Part shown: piece by piece, positions 1 through 8,314 of the stretch | How the letters are laid out: every line of letters starts with the position of its first letter | Position numbering within the stretch: position 1 is the first letter of the stretch | Assembly: GCA_029243005.1 (NCBI GenBank) | Contig: JAQWSV010000100.1 | Location: forward strand, 1-36,821 | DNA from: Woeseiaceae bacterium | Lineage (GTDB): Bacteria > Pseudomonadota > Gammaproteobacteria > Steroidobacterales > Woeseiaceae | Length of the DNA stretch: 36,821 bases | Direction of reading: 5' to 3' | Position numbers and translations under genes: made by a program | The notes under the pieces: model-generated | Told to the model about the DNA's origin: nothing | What the model saw: the letters and a program-made list of their open reading frames with translations, nothing else | Databases searched by the model: none

Positions 1-976
1 CGACGCCGCGGCGGCGCAATGCAGAGGTTGGTCTCTCGCCTGAGCGAGCGACACGCTTGGGTCGTATCGGACTATAAAACTCGTTCTCAATCTGTAGCTG
101 GCTGGCCCGAAGCTGACGATACTCACCGTCAACCTTGACGCCAATCTCCTCAAACTCGGGCGCCGTTTTGCAGATTGCCCGAGTTAGGTCATCGATGTAC
201 TGGTCGACGGAATTCACGGATATCTTCAGTTGCGCCTGCGAGTTGTTGCTATAGCCGAGATCGCTCATCCGCAACGATGTCGCGAACGGGCGATACAGGG
301 TATTTTCATTGAAGAACTCGAGATCCGACGCCTGTCCTCCAAGGAACGACTTGCACAATGCCGGTGATGCGCCAAACAAATACAGAATCAGCCACCCGTA
401 ACGACGGAAGTTCCTGACCAAGCCCATATAGGCCGCCGATCGAAAATCGTCGACGCTAGCGGTGGACCCTTCGAGCTCAGCGAACTCCGACCAGAACTGC
501 TCGGGCAAGGAATAGTTGTAGTGGATGCCGGCGATGGTTTGCATACGTTTGCCGTATCGATGGCCAAGACCCTTTCGATAAACGGTCTTCATACGGCCGA
601 CATTGGATGTGCCGTATTGTGCCAGCGGGATATCATTATCTTCCGTCATCAGGCACGGCATACTCGTCACCCACAGCAGTTCGTCGTCCATACGATCGTA
701 AGTGAACTGGTGAATCTCACAGAGTACGCGCAGCGTTTCCCAAGTATTGGCGTACGCGGGCGTCACGAACTCCAGCAGCGCTTCCGAAAAGTCTGTCGTG
801 ATATAGCTGTTGGTCAGCGCAGAACCCAGCGCGCTCGGGTGTGGGGTGTCGACCAGGCGGCCGTCCGGCAAGACGCGGAGAGATTCCTTTTCAATGCCTT
901 TTCGGCCGCCCGAAATTATGTCCCTGGAACCCTGCTCCGAAAGCCGGTGGATTCTTTCTCTGACCACCTGATTCAA
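1..976 (-). CDS. gshA: Glutamate-cysteine ligase, N-terminal part (cut by window edge)
   Basis: This gene is absent from the ORF track because it runs off the left edge. Translating the minus strand from 976 gives an uninterrupted frame of about 325 codons with hallmark blocks of the E. coli-type (proteobacterial) GshA: KGIEKESLRV, ITTDFSEALLEFVTP, SMPCLM, QYGTSNVGRMKTVYRKGL, TIAGIHYNYSLP, LFGASPALCKSFL and LQIENEFYSPIRPKR. The enzyme joins glutamate and cysteine with ATP, the first and limiting step of cytosolic glutathione synthesis. A stop codon lies about 18 codons upstream of any start, and the first usable start is TTG at 976, preceded by GGAG at 8 nt spacing; GTG at 967 is the alternative. 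The C-terminal portion lies outside the window. It is divergent from the GGDEF/EAL gene. Family assignment is very secure; only the exact start is uncertain. Confidence 0.95.
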   Translation of the reverse strand, partial: MNQVVRERIHRLSEQGSRDIISGGRKGIEKESLRVLPDGRLVDTPHPSALGSALTNSYITTDFSEALLEFVTPAYANTWETLRVLCEIHQFTYDRMDDELLWVTSMPCLMTEDNDIPLAQYGTSNVGRMKTVYRKGLGHRYGKRMQTIAGIHYNYSLPEQFWSEFAELEGSTASVDDFRSAAYMGLVRNFRRYGWLILYLFGASPALCKSFLGGQASDLEFFNENTLYRPFATSLRMSDLGYSNNSQAQLKISVNSVDQYIDDLTRAICKTAPEFEEIGVKVDGEYRQLRASQLQIENEFYSPIRPKRVARSGERPTSALRRRGV

Positions 977-1019
977 CTTAGTGGCTCCGGGATGTTCTGC
1001 ACTCGGTCGTCATGCCGGG

Positions 1020-1048
1020 ACTATACAGACCACCATCAGGCGTGCCAA
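1020..1048 (-). promoter_or_regulatory. sigma70-like promoter of gshA
   Basis: On the minus strand TTGGCA (1043-1048) and TATAGT (1020-1025) each match 5 of 6 consensus bases and are separated by exactly 17 nt. Transcription would start near 1013, leaving a leader of about 37 nt before the TTG start of gshA. Seen by eye, not scored. Confidence 0.6.
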
Positions 1049-1190
1049 TCAACCTAAACAACTGTTTCAATTATTGCTTTTCAGATGCCTGCGCTCGGCC
1101 CATCCAGCCTACGCTACACAGGCGACACCGAATAGAAGACTTAATGCCCAAGTTTCCCAATTATGTAACGAGATTCGTTCAATTACTTGA

Positions 1191-1215
1191 AAACTGTCAG
1201 GTTTTTTGACGGTTT
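1191..1215. repeat. Inverted repeat AAACTGTCA-N7-TGACGGTTT
   Basis: Arms 1191-1199 and 1207-1215 match at 8 of 9 positions, and the ninth would be a G-U pair in RNA, around a 7-nt T-rich centre. It lies between two divergent genes, so it could be an operator or a weak hairpin. There is no T-run after it to make a terminator. Confidence 0.4.
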
Positions 1216-1350
1216 GAGGCAGATATTCCATCGCCTCTACCTTAACTTGGGTGGTAAACTATAGTCATGTCAAAGACCGTGGCCGGAGCGTCGGCAGTGC
1301 CTGGCCGCGGATCCAAAATAATAATAAGTTGGCTGGCGCTGCAATATTAG

Positions 1351-3822
1351 GTGACCGCCCGAGTCGAATTAAATATGGCCGGCAGAATCCTCTCCAGATA
1401 CCTGGTCCTGGTGTCGATCATTGCGCTGATCGGCATTGGCGTCATTTTGGCCTTGTTCTACGGCCAGTATCAGTGGATGGCGTCCGGAATCGTCACGAGC
1501 AGTGTCGAACAACATGGCGAGAGCCTGGCGGGCAGCTTCGAACGTCGGGCGCGCGGACAGTTATACCGAATCGCCGATGCAGTATTGGAGGCGGATGCCG
1601 ACACTGGCACAGCGGTGCGCACCATTCTCGACCAAGCAATCATCGATAACGAAACACTGATCGGTCTTCGCTACACGCACGCCGATGGTTTCGCCATCGA
1701 ATCAGGCCCCGTCGCTGAGGAGGCGATCGCAGAGAACGTCCTGTGGCGACCCGAGCGCATGTATATGAAATTCCCGATCATCCGCGACGGTGACAACATC
1801 GGCTCATTATTTGGGAGTTTTGACCTCGCAACATTAGCCAGCGAATCAGAGGCGTTCGAGGAGCAACTCGTCGAACTGGGGACACAAAGCCGCCAAACGA
1901 GTTTTCTCTGGGTCGGGGCGGCAACGTTGATAACTATCGTCCTCTGCGGATTTGTCATCTGGCTGATCGCGAAACTACAGGCTGAGCGAATTCGTGCGCT
2001 AAAAGTACAGGCCGAGAAACTGAGCGACGCAGACTACGGCGAGCCGCTCATGGTTCGCGGCGGTGATTTGCTTGCAGATCTCGCGGCAGTCTTTAACGGC
2101 ATGCGAGAGAAACTGAAGCGAACGACGATTTCGCGCGACTACGTCGACAGCGTACTTTCCAGTATGAACGAAGCCATCATCGTGACATCGCCGGAAGGGA
2201 TGATCACCCGTGTGAATGCGGCCACCACTCGCATGCTCAAGTACACCGAATCGGAGCTCGTTGGAAACCACATTCGGCTGATAGTTGATCAAAAGAAAGG
2301 CGGCTCACTGGCCACAGATACACATACCGGTGTTCCCCGCGAAGCGTTCCTACTGTCGCATTCCGATGAGAAAATCCCGATCTCGTACACGAGCTCGTCC
2401 ATCAAAGCTGAGGGCAATTTTCTCGGGCACCGCATTTATGCAGCACAGAACATCACCGAGCGCCGCAAGGCCGAGAAACGCATCCGGTACCTAGCCAGAA
2501 TTGACCCGCTGACAAAAGTCCCTAACCGCATGCAATTTCAGCACCTGCTGCAGCGTACGATCGCGCGGGCAAAGCGCCGGGAGAAGTCGGTTGCACTGTT
2601 TTATATCGACATCGACAACTTCAAGGAAATCAACGACACGTTCGGTCATCTCGCTGGCGATGCCACACTGGAAACCGTTACTGAGCGACTGAAAGACACA
2701 TTACCAGACAAGTCGGTGATTGGCCGCCTGGCCGGAGACGAGTTTGCAGTCATTGTTGATAACGGTGCCGCTAATCCTGACGACCGATCCGCGCTCGACA
2801 AGATCGCGCGCGAAGTGCTGGATCAACTTGCGGAACCGTTTTTCGTGCAGGGTCACGAAGTGTTTATGACAGCTAGCATGGGCATCGCTTTCTATCCGGT
2901 TGACGCGCCCAACGTTATCGATCTCATCAAGAATGCCGACGCGGCGCTTTACCACGCGAAGAAATCAGGCGGCAACATGCATTCTTATTATATCCCCGAA
3001 ATGAACGAAGCCGTGGTTGAACGACTGATGACCAAAAGCAAGCTGAAGCGGTCCTTTGAACGCGATGAACTGCTTGTCCACTATCAACCCAAGTACAACC
3101 TGCAAACCGGTGCCGTAATTGGCGCGGAAGCACTGGTTCGATGGGAGTTGCCGGAACGGGGCATAATCCTGCCATCGGACTTCATACCACTGGCAGAAGA
3201 GACCAACCTGATTATCGATATCGGCGAATGGGTCCTAGAACGGGTTTGCGAGGATTTTCGACGCTGGCAGAAAACCATGTCGTCGCCGGGACGAGTATCC
3301 GTAAACCTGTCTCTGAAGCAGCTGCGGCAACCCAACTTCATCAATCGGATCAGCGCCATTCTGCAAAGATATGAAGTGTCACCAACCTCCCTAGAGCTTG
3401 AAATTACGGAAACGACGCTGATGGAGAATCCTAATCGAACCATCAAGATTCTCGATCAGTTGTACGCACTGGGTCTTCACCTTGCGATTGACGACTTTGG
3501 CACAGGGTATTCGTCCCTAAGTGCGTTGCAGCAATTTCCGATCAGTACGCTGAAGATCGATAAATCCTTCGTGCAAGACATCGCTGTCAATGCAGATGAC
3601 GCGACTATCGTCGGCACGATCATCCACATGGGGCAAAGCCTGAATATGGATGTCGTTGCGGAAGGCGTCGAGTCCGAGGAGCAACTGGCATTTCTCCAGT
3701 CACATGACTGCACCTATGTGCAAGGCCTATTATTCGGTGACCCCATGAGTTCAGACAACTATCTCGACTTACTCATGGCACAAACGGATGGTACCGATCA
3801 ATACAGAGCTCTGTTTGCATAA
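1351..3822 (+). CDS. Membrane PAS-GGDEF-EAL cyclic-di-GMP turnover protein
   Basis: An inner-membrane signalling protein of 823 aa. Order: TM1 at about 15-38; extracytoplasmic sensor region about 40-183; TM2 about 185-208; HAMP-like linker about 209-258; PAS domain about 264-372; diguanylate cyclase domain about 383-545; EAL phosphodiesterase domain about 565-815. The cyclase signature is AGDEF (461-465), a variant that can be active, and the usual RxxD inhibitory site just before it is absent. The EAL domain keeps EALVRW (593-598), EITETT, DDFGTGYSSL, KIDKSFV and EGVES, so phosphodiesterase activity is likely. Start is GTG 1351 in the track; ATG 1375 (MAGRIL) is equally plausible, since neither has a clear ribosome site. 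The cue it senses cannot be read from sequence. Confidence 0.9.
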   Translation: MTARVELNMAGRILSRYLVLVSIIALIGIGVILALFYGQYQWMASGIVTSSVEQHGESLAGSFERRARGQLYRIADAVLEADADTGTAVRTILDQAIIDNETLIGLRYTHADGFAIESGPVAEEAIAENVLWRPERMYMKFPIIRDGDNIGSLFGSFDLATLASESEAFEEQLVELGTQSRQTSFLWVGAATLITIVLCGFVIWLIAKLQAERIRALKVQAEKLSDADYGEPLMVRGGDLLADLAAVFNGMREKLKRTTISRDYVDSVLSSMNEAIIVTSPEGMITRVNAATTRMLKYTESELVGNHIRLIVDQKKGGSLATDTHTGVPREAFLLSHSDEKIPISYTSSSIKAEGNFLGHRIYAAQNITERRKAEKRIRYLARIDPLTKVPNRMQFQHLLQRTIARAKRREKSVALFYIDIDNFKEINDTFGHLAGDATLETVTERLKDTLPDKSVIGRLAGDEFAVIVDNGAANPDDRSALDKIAREVLDQLAEPFFVQGHEVFMTASMGIAFYPVDAPNVIDLIKNADAALYHAKKSGGNMHSYYIPEMNEAVVERLMTKSKLKRSFERDELLVHYQPKYNLQTGAVIGAEALVRWELPERGIILPSDFIPLAEETNLIIDIGEWVLERVCEDFRRWQKTMSSPGRVSVNLSLKQLRQPNFINRISAILQRYEVSPTSLELEITETTLMENPNRTIKILDQLYALGLHLAIDDFGTGYSSLSALQQFPISTLKIDKSFVQDIAVNADDATIVGTIIHMGQSLNMDVVAEGVESEEQLAFLQSHDCTYVQGLLFGDPMSSDNYLDLLMAQTDGTDQYRALFA

Positions 3823-3836
3823 GGGTGTTTTTGGAA

Positions 3837-3870
3837 CTGCTAATTATCTGATTTAAACGTAATTTAGCAG
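3837..3870. repeat. Imperfect hairpin after the GGDEF-EAL gene
   Basis: CTGCTAA (3837-3843) and TTAGCAG (3864-3870) are exact inverted copies, with further partial pairing (TTA/TAA) inside. It lies 15 nt after the stop codon. It lacks a GC-rich stem and trailing T-run, so it is at best a weak transcript-end signal. Confidence 0.3.
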
Positions 3871-3935
3871 GGACTTTCACTCACTCCGGTCGATGTGCTT
3901 AAATAAGCCGGCGTCTCCAGAGGCATAACTATCAG

Positions 3936-3959
3936 GGCGGCAACGAACTGCAGGCCGCC
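3936..3959 (+). repeat. GGCGGC / GCCGCC hairpin in leader of the small secreted protein gene
   Basis: A perfect 6-bp inverted repeat around a 12-nt loop, ending 21 nt before the ATG at 3981. It could be a leader hairpin affecting translation. I compared it by eye with cyclic-di-GMP riboswitch landmarks and found no match. Confidence 0.3.
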
Positions 3960-3980
3960 GTAAACTAAGAAGCTAGGAAA

Positions 3981-4337
3981 ATGAACAGACTAATCAAGAT
4001 TGTGCTGAGTACCACCCTCGTGTTTTCAATCGGACAGGCGTTTGCCTGTGACTACCCGGAGCGAGTATTGATTCCGAATGGCAACACTGCCACGAGGGAA
4101 GAGATGATTGAAGGTCAACGCGGCGTTAAAACTTATGTAGCCAATATGGAAGTCTATCTTGAGTGCATAGTGGAAGAAGCAACGCAGGCTGGTGATGCTA
4201 TTGCCGACCCTCAGCAGGAGCAGGAACGCGATGAAATGTTGAACAAAAAATACAATGCGGCCGTTGACGAAATGGAAAGACTCGCCGCCCAGTTCAATGC
4301 AGAAGTTCAAGCATATCGCGCAAGGGACGACGGCTAA
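3981..4337 (+). CDS. Small exported protein of unknown function
   Basis: 118 aa beginning with a clear Sec signal peptide (MNRLIKIVLSTTLVFSIGQAFA, likely cleaved before CDYPE). The mature part is about 96 aa, highly charged, and its second half (about 60-115) reads as helical and possibly coiled coil, with many Glu, Gln, Asp and Ala. Two cysteines remain in the mature protein (the first residue C and one in LECIVEE), so a disulfide is possible. The first Cys after the signal is preceded by QAFA, which is not a good lipobox. Periplasmic location is inferred from the signal alone. I do not recognise a family. It follows the GGDEF-EAL gene by 158 bp, has an AGGA just upstream of the ATG, and has its own leader hairpin. 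Confidence 0.75.
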   Translation: MNRLIKIVLSTTLVFSIGQAFACDYPERVLIPNGNTATREEMIEGQRGVKTYVANMEVYLECIVEEATQAGDAIADPQQEQERDEMLNKKYNAAVDEMERLAAQFNAEVQAYRARDDG

Positions 4338-4406
4338 ACGTAAGATTCATGCAATAAAACACTCGTTTCAGTACGGGCGTTGTTTTATGTGCCTATTTTC
4401 CGAGCC

Positions 4407-4514
4407 TTAGAGTGCGTCTATTTCCCTTTTGAGATCGTACCGGTTCTCGGTGACGATTCGTTCAAGCACTTTAACAAGCTCCTCGATTTGTTCAGATTGA
4501 GCTATAGCCGGCTA
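4407..4514 (-). pseudogene. Possible remnant of a small coiled-coil membrane protein gene
   Basis: On the minus strand, between an in-frame TAG (4512-4514) and TAA (4407-4409), 34 codons read PAIAQSEQIEELVKVLE then RIVTENRYDLKREIDAL. This heptad-like, charged ending resembles the C-termini of small PspB-type or related membrane-anchored coiled-coil proteins. The frame has no credible start after the TAG; before the TAG the same frame reads [24 protein letters not shown], also start-less but hydrophobic. I infer an old gene broken by a stop codon and loss of its start. It could be chance; the fragment is short. Confidence 0.3.
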
Positions 4515-4591
4515 CTCGGCAAGATCCGCGAGCACCGCTTGGATACTCACCGCAGTAATCCATACCGACGAATACGGGTTTTTGACGGGTG

Positions 4592-4617
4592 CCGGAGCGT
4601 GCTCCGGATGCTAGAAT
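4592..4617 (+). promoter_or_regulatory. mdh promoter: extended -10 with an upstream perfect dyad
   Basis: TGCTAGAAT (4609-4617) is an extended -10 element that would start transcription near 4624, about 43 nt before the mdh ATG. Directly upstream, 4592-4607 reads CCGGAGC-GT-GCTCCGG, a perfect 7-bp inverted repeat over the -22 to -35 zone, a typical regulator-binding position. A TTGACG at 4582-4587 is 24 nt from the -10, too far for a normal -35. Regulator unknown. Confidence 0.5.
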
Positions 4618-4666
4618 CGCGCGCGCGATCCAAAGATTATGCCCTCGAATCAAAGGTCCGTTGCCA

Positions 4667-5644
4667 ATGAAAAACCCCGTCCGCGTTACGATCACCGGTG
4701 CTGCCGGTCAGATCGGTTACCAGCTTGCGTTCCGCATCGCCTCCGGCCAAATGCTTGGAAAGAACCAGCCGGTCATTCTCCAGCTCCTGGAAATCACCCC
4801 TGCATTGCCGGCGCTGGAGGGCGTTGTCATGGAGCTCGACGATTGCGCTTTCGACACGCTCGCTGGCATCGAAGCAACGGACGACGCGAACGTCGCCTTC
4901 CGCGACAGCGAATATGCACTGCTGGTGGGTGCCCGACCACGCGGACCCGGCATGGAGCGCAATGATCTGCTCGAAGCCAATGCAAGAATATTCTCGGCGC
5001 AGGGCAAGGCAATGAATGAACACGCGAGCAGCAATATTCGCGTCCTCGTGGTTGGTAATCCCGCCAATACCAATGCGCTGATCGCCAGCAGCAATGCGCC
5101 GGACATCGACGTCTCCCGATTCACGGCGATGACGCGTCTCGATCACAACCGGGCAATGGTGCAACTGGCTGCCAAAACCGGCAACCATGTGAACGACGTG
5201 CGACGGCTGACCATCTGGGGCAACCACTCAGCGACACAATATCCCGACCTGTTTCATGCCACGGTCGACGGCACCTCCGCGATGGACTTGGTGGACAAGC
5301 GCTGGCTGGCCGACGAGTTTATCCCAACTGTACAACAACGAGGCGCTGCCATTATTGCCGCGCGAGGTGCCTCATCGGCAGCATCAGCTGCCTCCGCTGC
5401 CATTGATCATATGCATGACTGGACGCTGGGCACGCCCGACGATGATTGGGTCAGTATGGCGATCCCGACCGATGGCAGCTACGGTATCGGCGAGGGCATC
5501 ATCTATTCCCATCCGGTTCGTTGTCGCGACGGTGAATACGAGATCGTCCAAGGCCTAAACGTGAACGAATTTAGCCGTGCCCGCATGGAAGCCACCGAGG
5601 CGGAGCTGCGCGAAGAGCGTGCCGCCATCGAGTCGCTCTTATAG
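4667..5644 (+). CDS. mdh: Malate dehydrogenase
   Basis: A cytosolic NAD-dependent enzyme of the TCA cycle interconverting malate and oxaloacetate. From ATG 4667 the protein is 325 aa, the normal size for the longer bacterial MDH type (like the cytosolic eukaryotic form) rather than the E. coli 312-aa type. Seen: Rossmann motif [11 protein letters not shown] at the N-terminus, [14 protein letters not shown] (substrate arginine loop), [17 protein letters not shown] (active-site Asp/Arg region), [12 protein letters not shown] (catalytic His) and [17 protein letters not shown]. The track start at 4589 adds 26 residues unlike the family and lies upstream of the inferred transcription start, so it was rejected; AAAGG sits upstream of 4667. 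fadE follows and may be co-transcribed. Confidence 0.95.
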   Translation: MKNPVRVTITGAAGQIGYQLAFRIASGQMLGKNQPVILQLLEITPALPALEGVVMELDDCAFDTLAGIEATDDANVAFRDSEYALLVGARPRGPGMERNDLLEANARIFSAQGKAMNEHASSNIRVLVVGNPANTNALIASSNAPDIDVSRFTAMTRLDHNRAMVQLAAKTGNHVNDVRRLTIWGNHSATQYPDLFHATVDGTSAMDLVDKRWLADEFIPTVQQRGAAIIAARGASSAASAASAAIDHMHDWTLGTPDDDWVSMAIPTDGSYGIGEGIIYSHPVRCRDGEYEIVQGLNVNEFSRARMEATEAELREERAAIESLL

Positions 5645-5711
5645 CGTTAGAATCAGATCATGGGCGATATCGTCCTGATCTGGCACGATGTTCTGACGGG
5701 TGTTAGCCTGC

Positions 5712-5728
5712 GGACCGGACCTCGGTCC
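5712..5728 (+). repeat. GGACCG-N5-CGGTCC hairpin between mdh and fadE
   Basis: A perfect 6-bp inverted repeat with a 5-nt loop, 68 nt after the mdh stop and 25 nt before the GTG I prefer as fadE start. It has no T-run, so it is not a classical terminator. It may stabilise the mdh transcript end or modulate fadE translation. Confidence 0.35.
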
Positions 5729-5752
5729 TACCGCATTATTGAGGAATTTTCG

Positions 5753-8311
5753 GTGTCCGAATTTCTGATGAGCCTCGCCTGGTTACTGCTTTTCACTGGC
5801 AGCGCAATTTACCTGGCCTATAACCGGGTCAGCCTGCTTTCATCGACAGTCACAATGGGCGCAATCCTAGTCGCCTACCTTATATACGGGGACTGGCATC
5901 CACTCTGGGCCTTGGTATTGATCATTGCGTTCGGTGCGCTGGTTGTGCCCAACCTCCTCGAATTCCGCCGGGAAAAGATCACACGCCCGGCACTGGACAT
6001 CTACCGGACCATGCTGCCGTCGATGTCCGACACTGAGAAGGAGGCACTCGAAGCCGGCAATACCTGGTGGGACGGCGAACTATTTTCCGGCATGCCGCAG
6101 TGGGACAAACTCATGTCCTTCCCGGCACCCGCGTTGTCGGTCGAAGAACACGCATTCCTCGACGGGCCCTGCGAAGAACTCTGCTCTATGCTGGATGACT
6201 GGGATATCTCGCACGTGCGCGGTGACATGCCGCCCGAAGTGTGGGAGTTCATGAAAAAGCACAAGTTCTTCGCCATGATTATCCCCAAAAAGTACGGCGG
6301 TCTCGAGTTTTCTGCCTATGCCAACGCGATGGTCATCGCAAAACTGGCCAGCCGAAACTCAACCGCGTCTTCCACGGTCGGTGTCCCGAACTCGCTGGGA
6401 CCGGCCGAGCTCCTGCTGCATTACGGCACGGAAGAACAAAAAGATCACTGGCTACCCGGGCTTGCCTCGGGTAACGAAATTCCCTGCTTCGCGCTGACAT
6501 CACCGCAGGCAGGCTCGGACGCCGCTGCGCTGATCGACAGCGGCGTGGTCTGCAAAGGCACATTCGAAGGCAAACAAATCGTCGGTATCAAACTCAACTG
6601 GGAAAAGCGTTACATAACGCTTGCGCCGGTCGCGACCGTGCTCGGGCTCGCCTTCAAACTGTATGACCCCGATCGCCTGATCGGTGAAAACGATGAATAC
6701 GGCATCACGGCAGCGCTAATTCCGACAAACCTGCCAGGCATCAAGATCGGCCGCCGGCACAACCCGCTGACCATTCCTTTCCAGAACGGACCGACTTCCG
6801 GCACCGACGTGTTCGTGCCCCTCGACTTCATCATTGGCGGCCAGAAGATGGCCGGCAAAGGCTGGAAGATGCTGGTCGAACTGTTGTCCGTTGGCCGGGC
6901 AATCACATTACCGTCGACGGCTGCCGGTGGCGGACAGGCTGCGGCCTACTCCGCAGGCGCGTACACACAGCTACGCCGACAATTCGGCTTTCCGATTGCG
7001 CAGTTTGAAGGCGTTGGCGAAGCGCTCGCGAGAATTGCCGGACACACATATATTATGAACGCGGCGATTTCGGTCACCTCAGGCGCGATCGACCAAGGAG
7101 AAAAGCCGGCGGTACCGTCTGCCATTTTGAAGTACCACTGCACCGAACTTGGTCGCAAGGTCGCCAATGACTCGATGGATGTGCATGGTGGCAAAGCCAT
7201 CATGATGGGTCCGAACAACTACTGCGGCCGAACCTACATGGCGACGCCGATTGCGATCACGGTGGAAGGTGCCAATATTCTTACCCGCAGCCTGATCATT
7301 TTTGGGCAGGGCGCTATGCGATGTCACCCGTATGTCCTCAGAGAATTGCAGGCAGCCGATGACCTGGATACGGAACGCGGCCTGATGCAGTTCGATGATG
7401 CGCTCTTCTCGCATATTGGCTATGCCATCAGTAACGCGGCGCGCGCATTCTTTCTAGCCCTGACACACGCCAAGTTTTCTGACGTGCCGTTGAATACCCC
7501 AACGCGCCGTTACTACCAGAATGTCAATCGGTACAGCGCAGCATTCGCATTGACCACGGACTTCGCGATGCTGACGCTGGGTGGCAAGCTCAAAATCAAG
7601 GAGCTCCTCTCCGCGAGGCTTGGCGATGTCCTGAGCTCGATGTACCTCGCGTCGGCGGTCCTCAAGCATTTCGAAAACCAGGGAAGGCGCGCGACCGACA
7701 TTCCGCTCGTTGAATGGTCTGTCCGGACGCTCATGTATAACGCGCAGGAACAACTGCACAGTTTCCTCCGCAATTTCCCGAATCGACCTATTGCGTTCCT
7801 GCTGCGGTGCATCATCTTCCCGCGCGGAAGAACATATTCATCGCCCTCCGATGAGCTCGGCAGGAAACTCGTTTCCCTGATCACGGAGACCGGCGAAGCC
7901 CGAGAGCGTCTGAGCGCGCAGGCATTCAAGGCCTGCGAACCCGGCGGCCCGCTTGGCCAGCTTCAGGAAGCGCTGGAACTCTCGGAAAAACACCTCCCGC
8001 TGGAGAAGAAACTCAAGCAGGCGCGCCGTGAAGGCCTAATCAAGTCAGAATACCTAGGTCACCAGATCGACGAAGCCGAGCATGCTGAAGTCATAGGCAC
8101 ATCGGAAGCGGCAGCACTCAGGGACTATCATGAGAAGTTGCAGTTCCTGATGTCGGTCGACGACTTTTCTCCGGACGAGATGGGTTGCCACACCGGTGCG
8201 TCAGAGACTGCTGCGGCGAAAGTCGCTAGACCAAAAGCACCGGCCTCACCGAAGAAAGCCGCAAAGACAAAGAAGAAGACGCGCAAGAAGAAAAGCAGAG
8301 CCAAAAAATAG
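5753..8311 (+). CDS. fadE: Acyl-CoA dehydrogenase, FadE type
   Basis: Performs the first FAD-dependent oxidation of beta-oxidation (acyl-CoA to trans-2-enoyl-CoA), anchored at the inner membrane. The alignment with E. coli FadE is extensive by eye: [111 protein letters not shown]-type block, [22 protein letters not shown] and FPNRP. Two hydrophobic segments lie in the first 75 residues. GTG 5753 has GAGGA at 7 nt and makes the N-terminus match E. coli; the track start at 5660 (883 aa) lacks a ribosome site and adds 31 residues. Unusual: after the normal end comes a strongly basic Ala/Pro/Lys tail (about 30 residues, [15 protein letters not shown]), absent from E. coli FadE. Confidence 0.93.
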   Translation: [852 protein letters not shown]

Positions 8312-8314
8312 CCT

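Larger units (their letters stand above)
977..1350. other. Divergent intergenic region gshA / GGDEF-EAL gene
   Basis: 374 bp with no convincing gene; the ORF-track entries here are short frames without recognisable protein features. It holds the gshA promoter at the left, an inverted repeat at 1191-1215, and an isolated TATAGT at 1260-1265 on the plus strand that could be the -10 of the GGDEF-EAL gene, though no matching -35 was found. Confidence 0.6.
4338..4666. other. Intergenic region before mdh
   Basis: 329 bp. The left end has a loose A/T hairpin (ATAAAACA near 4352 and TGTTTTAT near 4380) that could end the small-protein transcript. The middle contains a possible decayed minus-strand frame (4407-4514). 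The right end holds the mdh promoter and dyad. The ORF-track frames here look like chance frames. Confidence 0.5.

Noticed and set aside
521-1057. 178-aa plus-strand ORF
   Set aside because: It is a shadow antisense to gshA, whose minus-strand frame matches the GshA family throughout.
3901-3980. Cyclic-di-GMP riboswitch before the small secreted protein
   Set aside because: The region follows a c-di-GMP gene and has a hairpin, but the conserved riboswitch landmarks are not present.
5377-5392. GGCAGC-ATCA-GCTGCC inverted repeat inside mdh
   Set aside because: It encodes the conserved Ala/Ser-rich stretch of malate dehydrogenase and is explained by codon use.
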